DNA from: Deltaproteobacteria bacterium
GTDB taxonomy: Bacteria; Myxococcota_A; Polyangia; DRWM01; JAAZOP01
Direction: 5' to 3'
Length of the DNA stretch: 64,000 bases
Assembly: GCA_016218815.1 (NCBI GenBank)
Contig: JACRCX010000019.1
Span: 35,860 to 99,859, forward strand
The translations under genes and the position numbers were made by a program. The notes beneath the pieces were generated by a model, which was not told where the DNA came from, did not search any database, and saw only the letters and a list, made by a program, of their open reading frames with translations. Position 1 is the first letter of the stretch; each line of letters begins with the position of its first letter. Of this stretch, positions 8,568 to 17,287 are shown piece after piece.

Positions 8568-10763
8568 CTACGGCGCGACCGATACCCGCCTGCGGTCGCC
8601 GTAGAGCCGCTCCGCCTGGTCGAGGTCGCGCAGGGCGGCGTCCCACTGCGCGGCCCGCGCCGGGTCGTGACGCCGCGCCGCCGCGAGAACGCCACGGGCC
8701 GAATCGTACTGCCCGTCGAACGCCTCGACAACCACCATCATCCCGACGAGCTCGGGGTCGACGGGACCGCGGGCGAACTCCGGTTGCAGGACCCCGCGAG
8801 CCAACCCGGGAGCGTCGAGCCCGAGGAAGGCGTCGGCCAGCGCGAGGGCGCGCGTGCGGGAATCACCGGCGACGGACGACGCCTGGAACCCGACCCGCAG
8901 CCCGTCGCGGAGCGCCGGGACCCAGCCCCCGACGACCCCGTGGCGCCCGGCCTCGACGAGGATCCCCTCGGCATCGGTCCACCGCTGCTGCCAAGCGACC
9001 ACGCGGGCGAGCCACGACCACGCGGCCGGTGAGCGCGGAGAGTCCTCGACCGTCGCCCGCAGCAGCACCTCGGCTCCGGCGAGGTCTCCCGTGCGGGCGT
9101 GGGCCAGGGCACGCGCGACGCGGAAGCCCGGAACGTTGCGGCGCATCCCGGCCAGCAGGGCCGACGAGTTGGCCACCTTCACGCGGAAGCCGGCCGCGGC
9201 GAGGGTCGGGGACTCGCCACGAGCGAGCGCGTCGTAGAACCGGCGCAGGGCGAGCAGCACGTCCTGGTCCGCATCCGGGCTGGCGTGGAGCAGAGCGCCC
9301 GCGGCCAGCAGCGCCCCACCGTCTCCCGGCCGGTCGCGCGAGAATTGCAGGACGTCACGGGCGAGCGCCAGCGCCTCCGCATATCGCCCCTCGCGCAACC
9401 GCACCTCGGTCAGCGGACGAAGGGCGCAGAGGCTTCCCGGGAACGCCCGGCTCTCCCATTCCCACAGCGCCGCATCGGAGCGCAGGTGCGGCACGTGCAG
9501 CAGCGCCAGGGCGCCGCAGGCGGCGACCGCAAGCCCGCCGGCCAGCAAGGCGCCGTTCCGCACGACCGCGCCGCGTGTCGCCGTCACCGCGACGGCACGG
9601 CCGACGAGCGCGGCGGCTCCGAGCAGCGGCAGGTACAGGTTGCGATCCGCGACCAGCGTCTCGAGCCGCAGAGGCACGAGGTTGCTCGCCGGGAGCAGCA
9701 GCACGAGCAGCCAGGCCGCGTCGCCGAGCCACGGGCGAAGGCGCGGAGTACGCCACGCGAGGGCCACGAGTACGGCCGCGCCGGCACATCCGACCGCGCC
9801 GACCGCGACGGCGGCGGAATCGTACTGCGGGAGCCCGTCCGTCCCGTACGTCACGCACTGCGGGGCGACGGACGGCGGCCACGGCCAGACGATGCGCCCG
9901 AGGTAGCCGCCGAGCGAAGCGAGCACGCGAAGGACGGCCCGACCGGCGCCTTCCGGCGCGGTGCCGCCACCGCCGACGTCCAGCGGCACGGCCAGCATCC
10001 GGACGGCGAAGGCGGCGAACAGGAGGGCCGCCACCGCCCCGGCGTCCCGCAGGCGCGCGCGCCGCTCCGAGGCGCCGCCGGGGAGCAGCCAGGCGTCGGC
10101 AGCCAGCAACAGGGGCAGCGGCAGCGCCGCCTCCTTGCTCGCGATCGCCAGCAGGAACGCGAGCGACGTCAGCGCGATCCGCGCGGCGCCGCGCAGACGG
10201 TCCCAGGCCGCCAAACCCAGCAGGGCGAAGAAGGCCATCCAGAGGTCGGTCGAGCCGGAGATCCACGAGACGGACTCGGGCCGCGAGGGATGGAGAGCGA
10301 ACAGCGCGGCGCCGAGCGCGGCCCCGAGCAGGCCGGCGTCACCCCATCGCGCCAGGCGCCGCCACATCCACGAGAAGGCGAGCAGCACGGCGGCAAGGTG
10401 GAGGGCCAGCCCCACGACGTGGTAGCCGACGGGGTCTTCGCCGAACGCGCGGAACTCGAGGGCGTACGCGAGCGTGACGACGGGGCGGTAGTAGCGGTTG
10501 AGCGTTCCGCCCAGATCTCCTCCGGTGGACCCGTGCCACAGATCGCTCGTCAGCGCCTCGCCCAGCCGCGCCGGATCGCGCACGTAGGCGTTGGTCTCGA
10601 TGAGGTAGTGGTCGTCGTAGATGAACCCGCCGCCCAGGCCAGGGAGGTAGACGAGCAGGACGAGGGCACCCAGAATCGCGACCAGCGCGAGGCGTCGGCG
10701 GCGAGCGGACGGGCGGACGGGCGGGCGAACGAGCGGACGCGGGTCGGGAGGCGAGGACTCCAC
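8568..10763 (-). CDS. GT-C family integral membrane glycosyltransferase with TPR domain
   Basis: About 731 residues. The N-terminal two thirds have 10 or more hydrophobic segments. The first periplasmic loop carries the acidic pair in FIYDDHYLIETNAYV and the motif YYRPVVTLAYALEF, as in TMTC-type O-glycosyltransferases and other dolichol/undecaprenyl sugar-dependent GT-C enzymes. The C-terminal 300 residues are Ala/Arg/Leu-rich TPR-like helices. Expected substrates are a lipid-linked sugar and a secreted protein or glycan, but the acceptor is unknown. The frame is open to a GTG at 10856; the GTG at 10763 is preferred because the segment before it is Arg-rich shadow sequence overlapping the divergent dus promoter. 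Confidence 0.8.
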   Translation of the reverse strand: MESSPPDPRPLVRPPVRPSARRRRLALVAILGALVLLVYLPGLGGGFIYDDHYLIETNAYVRDPARLGEALTSDLWHGSTGGDLGGTLNRYYRPVVTLAYALEFRAFGEDPVGYHVVGLALHLAAVLLAFSWMWRRLARWGDAGLLGAALGAALFALHPSRPESVSWISGSTDLWMAFFALLGLAAWDRLRGAARIALTSLAFLLAIASKEAALPLPLLLAADAWLLPGGASERRARLRDAGAVAALLFAAFAVRMLAVPLDVGGGGTAPEGAGRAVLRVLASLGGYLGRIVWPWPPSVAPQCVTYGTDGLPQYDSAAVAVGAVGCAGAAVLVALAWRTPRLRPWLGDAAWLLVLLLPASNLVPLRLETLVADRNLYLPLLGAAALVGRAVAVTATRGAVVRNGALLAGGLAVAACGALALLHVPHLRSDAALWEWESRAFPGSLCALRPLTEVRLREGRYAEALALARDVLQFSRDRPGDGGALLAAGALLHASPDADQDVLLALRRFYDALARGESPTLAAAGFRVKVANSSALLAGMRRNVPGFRVARALAHARTGDLAGAEVLLRATVEDSPRSPAAWSWLARVVAWQQRWTDAEGILVEAGRHGVVGGWVPALRDGLRVGFQASSVAGDSRTRALALADAFLGLDAPGLARGVLQPEFARGPVDPELVGMMVVVEAFDGQYDSARGVLAAARRHDPARAAQWDAALRDLDQAERLYGDRRRVSVAP

Positions 10764-10860
10764 GGCCGGCAGCAGACCACAGCGCGGCCCGCGGTCGCAA
10801 CCGACCCGCGCCGCCGGCGCGCGCCGCCGGCGACTTGACCCGACCCCGCAACCCACCTAA

Positions 10861-11880
10861 TTGGGGCGCGTGCGTTTCGCCGACCGCACCGTCCTGCTCG
10901 GACCGCACCGGATCTCGCCGGCGACGCTGCTGGCGCCGATGGCCGCGGTGTCGATCCCCCCGTTCCGCGAGGCGTGCCTCTCGCAGCAGTGCGGACTGGC
11001 GACGACGGAGATGGTGGCCGCGCGCCACCTCACGGTGCGACGGGCGTGGCGGAAGAAGAAGCCGTTCGAGCGTGCGGAGGGGGAGAAGGTGCTGCACGTG
11101 CAGCTCTTCGGGAACTCTCCCGAGATACTGGCCGAAGGCGCGCGCGCCGCCGTCGATTTCGGCGCCGATGCGCTCGACGTGAACCTCGGCTGTCCCGCGC
11201 GCAAGGTGGTCGGCTCCGGCTCCGGCGCCGCACTCGGCCGCGATCCGGCCGCGGCCGCCCGCGTCGTCGCCGCGATCAAGGCCGCCGTCGAGGTGCCGGT
11301 GACGGCGAAGCTTCGGGCGGGGTGGGACGACCAGTCGATCAACGTGGTCGAGGCGGCTCGCGCCCTCGCGGACGCCGGCGCCGCCTGGATCGCGGTCCAC
11401 CCGCGCACCCGCATGCAGATGTTCGGCGGCCGCGCGGACTGGACGCTCATCGCCCGGGTGGTCGAGGCGGTCCCGGTCCCGGTGATCGGCAACGGGGACG
11501 TGCACAGCCACGCCGACGCCGAGCGGATGGTCAAGGACACCGGCTGCGCCGCGGTGATGCTGGGACGCGCGGCCCTGGGCCGGCCGTGGATCTTCGAGGC
11601 CCTGGCGCGGGGCTCCGACGGGGATCCTCCGGTCGCGGAGCGGCTCGAGATCTTCCGCCGCTACGTGGAGCGCTACGTGGCGTGGGCCGGACCGGAGAAG
11701 GCCATCCGGGAGGTCCGCAAGCACCTGCTGTGGCTCGTGCGCGGCGTCCCGGGCGCACCGGCCTTCCGCGCCGACGCCCAGAGGGTGCGCACTCCCGACG
11801 AGGTGAGCGAGCTGCTGGAGCGGGCGAGAACGACCCTCTCGGCGGAGCGGACAGCCGCGATTCCACCAGGGTTGCTCTGA
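10861..11880 (+). CDS. dus: tRNA-dihydrouridine synthase
   Basis: A 339-residue FMN-dependent TIM-barrel enzyme that reduces uridine to dihydrouridine in tRNA D-loops with NADPH. Signatures in order: LAPMAAVSIPPFR near the N-terminus (flavin-binding strand 1), VQLFGNSPEILAEGA, DVNLGCPARKVVGSGSGAAL with the catalytic Cys and Lys-containing loop, HPRTRMQMFGGRADW, and VIGNGDVHSHADAERM followed by GCAAVMLGRAALGRPWIF (phosphate binding). Closest to the DusB group by motif memory. The start is TTG at 10861 or GTG at 10870; both leave the barrel intact. It is divergent from the GT-C gene and convergent with the FHA-GGDEF gene. Confidence 0.92.
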   Translation: MGRVRFADRTVLLGPHRISPATLLAPMAAVSIPPFREACLSQQCGLATTEMVAARHLTVRRAWRKKKPFERAEGEKVLHVQLFGNSPEILAEGARAAVDFGADALDVNLGCPARKVVGSGSGAALGRDPAAAARVVAAIKAAVEVPVTAKLRAGWDDQSINVVEAARALADAGAAWIAVHPRTRMQMFGGRADWTLIARVVEAVPVPVIGNGDVHSHADAERMVKDTGCAAVMLGRAALGRPWIFEALARGSDGDPPVAERLEIFRRYVERYVAWAGPEKAIREVRKHLLWLVRGVPGAPAFRADAQRVRTPDEVSELLERARTTLSAERTAAIPPGLL

Positions 11881-11989
11881 CCGTCCGGCCAGGCCCGGAC
11901 CCTCCCCACCTCCCCGGCCGGCCTCCCCCACTCTCCTCTTCCGGTCCGGAAAAGGCTGACGCGGCGCCCCAAGCCGTGGGATTCGCAGT

Positions 11990-12901
11990 TCAGCCCACGA
12001 CCCTGTTGCGGCCGCCTTCCTTCGCCTTGTACAGGTTGCGGTCGGCGATCTCGATCAGGCCGCGCTCGTCGGTCTCGTCGCCGCTGAAGTCGCCCACGCC
12101 CAGACTCACCGTGACGGGGATGCGGCGGTCCGCGAACTGGAAGGTGCACGCCTCGACGCGCTGCCGGAGCCGCTCGGCCACCTGCAACGCCTGGTCCTTG
12201 CCGGTCTCGGGCAGGACCAGGACGAACTCCTCGCCGCCGTATCGGGCGAAGATCTCGCCCTGCCGCACGTGCATCGAAACGACGTTCGCCAGCTCGCGCA
12301 GCACGTGGTCGCCGGCGAGGTGCCCGAGGGTGTCGTTGACGCGCTTGAAATGGTCGATGTCCATCATCACCAGCGACAGCTCCCGGTGATAGCGGCGCGC
12401 GCGGGGAATCTCGCCCGCCAGGACCTCCATCAGCCGGCGCCGGTTGGGCAGCCCGGTGAGGCCGTCCGTGATCTTGAGCTGGTAGATCTCCTCGGTGTAC
12501 TGGAGGTCGAGGTCGTCGCCGGCCTGGTACTTGAAGATGGCGCGGCCGATCATCATCCGCGCGGGCCGGGGCATCTCCTGCGGCGTGTACGGCGGAATGC
12601 GCCGCTCGTCGATGTACGTGCCGTTCGTGCTCTGCAGGTCGGTCAGCGTCGTGCGGCCGCCCTTGCGGTCCATGCGTGCGTGGCGCCGGGAGACGGTATC
12701 CAGGTCGAGGACGATGTCGTTGTCGGGGCCGCGACCGATGAGGATCGATTCCTTCTCCAGGTCGTAGCGGCGCCCGATCTCCTTGCCCTCGATGCCTTCC
12801 TTCCCCTGACCGACGTGGATCAGCAGGAGGAACTCTTTCAACGCCTGGGCGACGACGACCGGCTCGGCCTGGATGACCTGCGTCGCGTCGTCGTGTTCCA
12901 T
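11990..12901 (-). CDS. FHA-domain diguanylate cyclase (FHA-GGDEF)
   Basis: A 303-residue cytoplasmic protein. An FHA domain (about residues 40-125) binds phosphothreonine peptides and shows all canonical positions: LIGRGPDNDI, TVSRRHARM and LQSTNGTYI. A short helix then leads to a GGDEF domain (about 145-303) with ITDGLTGLPNRR, the MMDIDHFKRVND metal/GTP region and the active-site RYGGEEFVLVLPET. It should make cyclic di-GMP, with output gated by a Ser/Thr kinase signal. The product-inhibition I-site reads RQGE rather than RxxD, so feedback may be lost. The start MEHDDATQ has GGGAG just upstream; the frame extends 22 codons more. The FHA-GGDEF order resembles DgcB of Bdellovibrio. Confidence 0.93.
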   Translation of the reverse strand: MEHDDATQVIQAEPVVVAQALKEFLLLIHVGQGKEGIEGKEIGRRYDLEKESILIGRGPDNDIVLDLDTVSRRHARMDRKGGRTTLTDLQSTNGTYIDERRIPPYTPQEMPRPARMMIGRAIFKYQAGDDLDLQYTEEIYQLKITDGLTGLPNRRRLMEVLAGEIPRARRYHRELSLVMMDIDHFKRVNDTLGHLAGDHVLRELANVVSMHVRQGEIFARYGGEEFVLVLPETGKDQALQVAERLRQRVEACTFQFADRRIPVTVSLGVGDFSGDETDERGLIEIADRNLYKAKEGGRNRVVG

Positions 12902-13005
12902 GCGCTCCCGACCAGGCCCCGACATCGCAAGTACCTCACCACAATCCCGGCCGAACTTCAAGGTCACCCCTGCCGCCCGCCCCGGCCTGCGGTATACTCG
13001 CCTCC

Positions 13006-13227
13006 ATGCTGCACCGGACCGTCGCCGTCCTCCTCCTGGCCGTCCTGGCCGCGGGCACCGGTTGCGAATCGCGCGACCCGTGCCGGAAGCTCGCCGAGCG
13101 GGACTGCGCTCTCAACGGCTGGGACAGCGCGATCTGCCGCGACGCGCGCCGCCGCGCCGCCGAGGCCGATCCCTTCCTGATCGAGGTCTGTCGCGCCCAG
13201 CTCGAGTCGGGATCGCGCAAGCGGTGA
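13006..13227 (+). CDS. Small Cys-rich secreted or lipoprotein
   Basis: 73 residues: an N-terminal hydrophobic signal (VAVLLLAVLAAG) ending at TGC, which could be a weak lipobox, then a small acidic/basic domain with five further Cys or Cys-like positions (DPC, RDC, AIC, EVC). The Cys spacing suggests a compact disulfide-bonded helical hairpin. It starts 104 nt from the divergent FHA-GGDEF gene, and its stop overlaps a possible GTG of the next gene. The function is not recognised. Confidence 0.65.
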   Translation: MLHRTVAVLLLAVLAAGTGCESRDPCRKLAERDCALNGWDSAICRDARRRAAEADPFLIEVCRAQLESGSRKR

Positions 13228-13274
13228 TCGACTTTCGCTTTGTGCTCACCCGCGGTTCGTGCGAGAAAGCGGAC

Positions 13275-14405
13275 GTGCAACCGTCGCCGACCGCCTTTCG
13301 TCCGTCCCGGCGCCGCTCCCCGGCCGCCTGCATCATCCTCGCCGCCTGCTCGCTCGCCGGCGGATGCCGCGCCCGCGCGACCGACGAGTCGCCGGAAGAG
13401 GCGTCCACCGAGGGCATTCGCGCGGTCATCCTGCCCTCGCCGGGCGACGCCCAGCTCGCCCTGCTCCCGACACCCGTCCAGCTCGCGGTGCAGGTGAACC
13501 CGCAGGCCGTCCTGGCCGACCCGACGCTCTCGCTCGCCGTACGCGCCTTCCTCGTCGGCATCGCCGACGACGCCGCCGCCACCGAAAGCTGCCTCGAGCG
13601 GCTCGCCCGCGACGGCGTGGTCGTGACCTACGCCTGGATCGGCGGCGCGGCCGACGGCTGGGTGCTCCTGGCCGACGCGGCGCTCGACGCGGACGCCCTG
13701 GCCGCCTGCGTCCGGGCGTTCGGCGTGGCGCCGCCCCCCGGCGGCTTCGTCGACCCCGAGGTCGGCGCCGCCGCGCGGCTCGGCGCGACCGGCGAGCTGA
13801 CGCTCGTCCGCCTGGCGCCCGACCGCCGCGCCCTGGGGCTCGCGCCGACCATCGAGGCCGTGCGGGCCGCCGCGGTCGACCCGTCCAGGACGGGCGTCCC
13901 GGAAGGCGCGCCCGACGACATCCTCCCACGGCTGCGCCAGGGCGACGTGAAGTTCTACGCCGATCTCGACCAGCTTGCCGCGCTCGGCGCCGCCGACCTG
14001 CCGCTGATCGACGATGCGGACCGCGTCGGCCTGCTCCTCCGGCTGGAGGCCATGCGCGCCGACTCCGTCCTCCTGGTCCACGCCCGCGGCGGGCAGGCCG
14101 TCCCGCGCCTCGCCGAAACCCTCGACGGCGCGTTGTCCGCCCTCCGGCGCTCGATCCTCGACGAGCCCGGCGTGTCGGAGGCCTCCGTCTACAGCGTGTT
14201 CGACGGCGCCAAGGTCGAGCGGCTGGAGCAGGTCCTGCGCGTCCGGCTGGTCATGGATCGTCCGACCCTCGCCTCGCTCATCACGTTCCTCGCGCACCGC
14301 GCCCTGCCCCGCTTCGGCGGACCCCGCCGCCCGCCGCCGCCCGTTCCGTCTCCGCCCGCATTGCCCGCTCGGGACGGCGGAACCGCGCCGCCCGACGCGG
14401 ACTGA
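13275..14405 (+). CDS. Lipoprotein of unknown function
   Basis: About 376 residues from a GTG start. The signal region RRRSPAACIILAACSLAGGC has a good lipobox (LAGGC), then a variable linker and a folded body of alternating beta strands and Ala/Asp-rich helices (AVQVNPQAVLADPTLSLAVRAF, GELTLVRLAPDRRALGLAP, VLRVRLVMDRPTLASLITFLA). The tail is Pro-rich. No catalytic motif was recognised. An upstream GTG at 13224 overlaps the stop of the preceding small gene, so the two are probably one operon. The chosen start places the signal peptide at the N-terminus. Confidence 0.72.
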   Translation: MQPSPTAFRPSRRRSPAACIILAACSLAGGCRARATDESPEEASTEGIRAVILPSPGDAQLALLPTPVQLAVQVNPQAVLADPTLSLAVRAFLVGIADDAAATESCLERLARDGVVVTYAWIGGAADGWVLLADAALDADALAACVRAFGVAPPPGGFVDPEVGAAARLGATGELTLVRLAPDRRALGLAPTIEAVRAAAVDPSRTGVPEGAPDDILPRLRQGDVKFYADLDQLAALGAADLPLIDDADRVGLLLRLEAMRADSVLLVHARGGQAVPRLAETLDGALSALRRSILDEPGVSEASVYSVFDGAKVERLEQVLRVRLVMDRPTLASLITFLAHRALPRFGGPRRPPPPVPSPPALPARDGGTAPPDAD

Positions 14406-14421
14406 ACCACTACCTTCCGCA

Positions 14422-14442
14422 TTCGTCGCCGCAGGCGACGAA
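14422..14442. terminator. Bidirectional hairpin between convergent genes
   Basis: Perfect 9-bp arms TTCGTCGCC/GGCGACGAA with loop GCA, 17 nt after the stop of the plus-strand lipoprotein and facing the minus-strand TPR gene. The position suits a shared terminator. Confidence 0.6.
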
Positions 14443-14491
14443 ACTGTCGACTCACGACTCACGACTGTCGACTGTCGCCCGCCGACCGTCG
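14443..14491. repeat. Heptanucleotide array, seven units
   Basis: Seven consecutive 7-nt units: ACTGTCG, ACTCACG, ACTCACG, ACTGTCG, ACTGTCG, CCCGCCG, ACCGTCG. The exact 7-nt periodicity is direct. It fills the gap between convergent genes and abuts the terminator hairpin. Confidence 0.8.
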
Positions 14492-14501
14492 CCTGCCAAC
14501 G

Positions 14502-17201
14502 CTACGGAGCGACTCCCTCCGGCGCCGGGAGGTTGGCCAGGATCCGTTGCCGCAGCTCCTCGAACTCCGGAAGCTCGGCCAGCGCAGACTCCAGCTCGAA
14601 CGCGGCGTTGAGCGCCTCGTCGGCTTGCGACCATTGCTCCGCTGCCGCCGACGCCTGCGCCAGGCGGAACGCGACGCCGGCGTCGTCCGGCGCGAGCGTC
14701 CGCGCCGCCGACAGCGCCTCGACCGCGCCGCCGTACGCCCCCCCGTTCATCCGCGCGACGCCGAGATCCGACCACACCTGGGGATCGTCGGGCGCCGCCC
14801 CGGCCGCCTTCTCCAGCGCGCCGACCGCCGTCTCCCAACGCCCCGCCGATAGCTCCGCCACGCCGAGCCCGTGCCAGCCCTCGGCGAACGAGGCGTCCTG
14901 CACGGTCACCGCCCGGAAGACGCCGGCCGCGTCGTCCCACCGCTCGCGTGCCAGCAGCACCCAGCCGCGCGCCGCCTGCGCCCGGCGGGAGCGCGGATCG
15001 GCGGCCGCCGCCTGGTCGGCCGTCGCCTGCGCCTCGTCGAGACGCTCGGCGTCCAGCAGGACCGAGGCGCGGTCGATCATGACGTCCACGTCGTCCGGGG
15101 CGATCTCGGCGGCCGCGGCGAGCCGTTCCAGCGCCGCGTCGAGCTGCCCGGTGCGGCCCAGGAGGTTGCCCAGCAGGTGGTTGGCTTCCAGGTCGCGCGG
15201 GGCGACCGCCAGCGCGGCCTGGTAGGCAGCGGCGGCTTCGTCGAGCCGCCCGGCGGCCTCGAGCGTCCGGCCGAGCGAGCGCTGCGCCTCTGCCGATGCG
15301 GGCATCTTCTCGGCCGCTTCCCGGCACGCGAGCTGCGCCTCGCCGTCGGCGGCGTCGAGGGCGACGCGGGCACGGCAAAGCCCCAGGATCCCCTGCTCGT
15401 CGGAAGGGTCGAACGAGGCGGCCGCGGCGAAAGCATCGACGGCGGGAGCGATGCGGCCGGCGGCCAGCAGCACGTCGCCGCGCATGGCCTGGACGCGGGC
15501 CGAACGCGGGGCCGTCCGCGCGGCGGTCTCCGCATCGTCGACCGCCGCCTCGAGCTGCCCCGCGCGGGCGAGCGCAACGGCACGCAACGCACGAACCTCG
15601 CCGGCCCTCTCGGGCGACGTGGTCGAGTCGAACGCGGCCAGCGCCGTCGCCAGCTCGGCAGCCGACTCGTTCCAGCTCCCGGCCCCCAGCAGCGCCTCGC
15701 CCAGTCCCGCGTGCGCCTCCGCCAGATCGCCCGCCAGACGGAAGGCGGCGGCCGCGTCGTCGAACCGCCGCAGACCGAGGAACCGCCGGCCGGCGAGCAT
15801 GAACGCGCCGGCCGCGTCGGGGCTCGACGCCGCACGCAGGGCCTGCGCCAGCTCCCAGGCCACGCGCGGATCGGTGGGGACCAGCGCCAACGCCTTCTTC
15901 AGCGCCTCCGACGCGCGCGCCGGCTGCCCCGCCGCCGCCAGCGCGTGGCCCACGAAGACGTAGAACCGCGGGTCGTCGACCGCGAGCCTTCCCCGCACCT
16001 CCAGGCAGGCGTCCTCGGCCTCGTCCAGTCGCCCCAGCCGAACCAGCGTCTCGCCGAGCTGCAGCAGCGCCTCCGGGCCGACCGTGGCGTCCACGCGCGC
16101 CCCGGTGAACCGTTCCACGGCCTCCGGCAGGCGTCCGAGTGCGACGAGGGCCTCTCCCGCGCCGAGCAGCGCGCGGGGGCGGTCGGGCTCGAGCCCCAGC
16201 GCGAGGTCGAACTCCGCCAGCGCGCCCGAGGAATCGCCCCGGCCCGCCAGGGCCCGCCCCAGTCCTTCGTGCGTCTCCGCCTGCTCCGCGTCCAGCTCGA
16301 GCGCCCGCCGCAGGGCCAGCTCGGCGTCGGTCCACCGCTCGAGGTCCAGGAGCACGTCGCCCAAGTTGAGCCACGCGCGCAGGTAGGTCGGGTCGAGCGC
16401 GAGGATGTCGCGGAAGACGTCGGCGGCCTCCTCGAGGTGGCCGAGCGCCGCCAGGGCGAGGCCCAGGTTGTTGCGGGGAGCGAGATACTGCGGCTGCAGC
16501 TCGCTCGCACGACGGTAGGCGACGATGCCGGCGGCGAGCTGGCCGGCGGCGACGAGAGCGCGGCCGAGGCCGTTGGCGGCCTGGGCGGAGCCGGCATCGA
16601 GCCTCTGCGCCTCGACGAAGGTGCGGCGCGCCGCCTCGGCATCGCCGAGCTGGAGCTGGAGGTTGCCCAGGTCGATGCGCGTCTCGACGTCCCCGGGAAC
16701 CAGCTCGACGGCCCGCGTCAGGTCGGCCAGCGCCTCGGGGAAACGGCCGACGCCGCGCAGGGCCACGCCCCAGGCGCGCAGCAGCGGAGCCCACGCCGCG
16801 TCCGACGACAGCGCCGGCACCGCGGCGCGCGGACCGCGAAGCAGCACGACCGCCTCGTCCGCCCTCCCGTCCAGGGCGCGATCGAGCCCGACGCGCCCGT
16901 AGGCGGCGATCAGCTCGGGCGCCAGGGCGAACGCCCGCACGAACGATTCGCGCGCCTCCGCCTCGCGCCCCGCGCGCGACAGCGCCTCCCCGAGCCGCGC
17001 CGCGACCAGCGCATCCTCGGGATGGCCGCTCGCCAGCGGCGCCAGGAGCTCGATCGCCCGCGCCGCGTCCCCCGCCGCCAGCGCGTCCTCCGCCGCCGCG
17101 CGCTGCGCCGCGACGTCCTCCACCACCGGCTCGTCCTGCGCGACCGCCTGGACGGCCGTCAGGAAGACGAGCACGAGGATACCCGCCATGCTCAGTCGCA
17201 T
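14502..17201 (-). CDS. Exported tetratricopeptide-repeat protein
   Basis: An 899-residue protein with a signal peptide (ILVLVFLTAVQAVAQDE) and then essentially uninterrupted TPRs of 34 residues to the C-terminus, roughly two dozen. Repeats show the W/L-G-Y/A-A-P pattern, for example PEALADLTRAVELVPGDVETRIDLGNLQLQLGD and YRRASELQPQYLAPRNNLGLALAALGHLEEA. Proteins of this type are periplasmic or outer-membrane-bound scaffolds. It lies 86 nt downstream of the WD40 gene on the same strand, so it may be the tail of the complex I transcription unit or a separate one after the heptamer array. No enzyme domain is visible. Confidence 0.9.
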   Translation of the reverse strand: MRLSMAGILVLVFLTAVQAVAQDEPVVEDVAAQRAAAEDALAAGDAARAIELLAPLASGHPEDALVAARLGEALSRAGREAEARESFVRAFALAPELIAAYGRVGLDRALDGRADEAVVLLRGPRAAVPALSSDAAWAPLLRAWGVALRGVGRFPEALADLTRAVELVPGDVETRIDLGNLQLQLGDAEAARRTFVEAQRLDAGSAQAANGLGRALVAAGQLAAGIVAYRRASELQPQYLAPRNNLGLALAALGHLEEAADVFRDILALDPTYLRAWLNLGDVLLDLERWTDAELALRRALELDAEQAETHEGLGRALAGRGDSSGALAEFDLALGLEPDRPRALLGAGEALVALGRLPEAVERFTGARVDATVGPEALLQLGETLVRLGRLDEAEDACLEVRGRLAVDDPRFYVFVGHALAAAGQPARASEALKKALALVPTDPRVAWELAQALRAASSPDAAGAFMLAGRRFLGLRRFDDAAAAFRLAGDLAEAHAGLGEALLGAGSWNESAAELATALAAFDSTTSPERAGEVRALRAVALARAGQLEAAVDDAETAARTAPRSARVQAMRGDVLLAAGRIAPAVDAFAAAASFDPSDEQGILGLCRARVALDAADGEAQLACREAAEKMPASAEAQRSLGRTLEAAGRLDEAAAAYQAALAVAPRDLEANHLLGNLLGRTGQLDAALERLAAAAEIAPDDVDVMIDRASVLLDAERLDEAQATADQAAAADPRSRRAQAARGWVLLARERWDDAAGVFRAVTVQDASFAEGWHGLGVAELSAGRWETAVGALEKAAGAAPDDPQVWSDLGVARMNGGAYGGAVEALSAARTLAPDDAGVAFRLAQASAAAEQWSQADEALNAAFELESALAELPEFEELRQRILANLPAPEGVAP

Positions 17202-17239
17202 TCACCCCTCCCGGGCACCGGGATCGCCTGGTCCGGACC

Positions 17240-17271
17240 AACAACCAACAACCAACAACCAACAACCAACC
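17240..17271. repeat. Heptanucleotide array AACAACC
   Basis: Four perfect AACAACC units (17240-17267) plus AACC. It is a low-GC patch in a GC-rich genome, placed between the WD40 and TPR genes. Confidence 0.85.
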
Positions 17272-17287
17272 ACTCGCTCCCCCTCCC

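Noticed and set aside
6638..10477. A 1279-codon plus-strand reading frame covering the transglycosylase and GT-C genes
   Set aside because: It is antisense to two well-supported genes, full of Arg/Pro/Gly shadow text, and has no recognisable domain or ribosome site.
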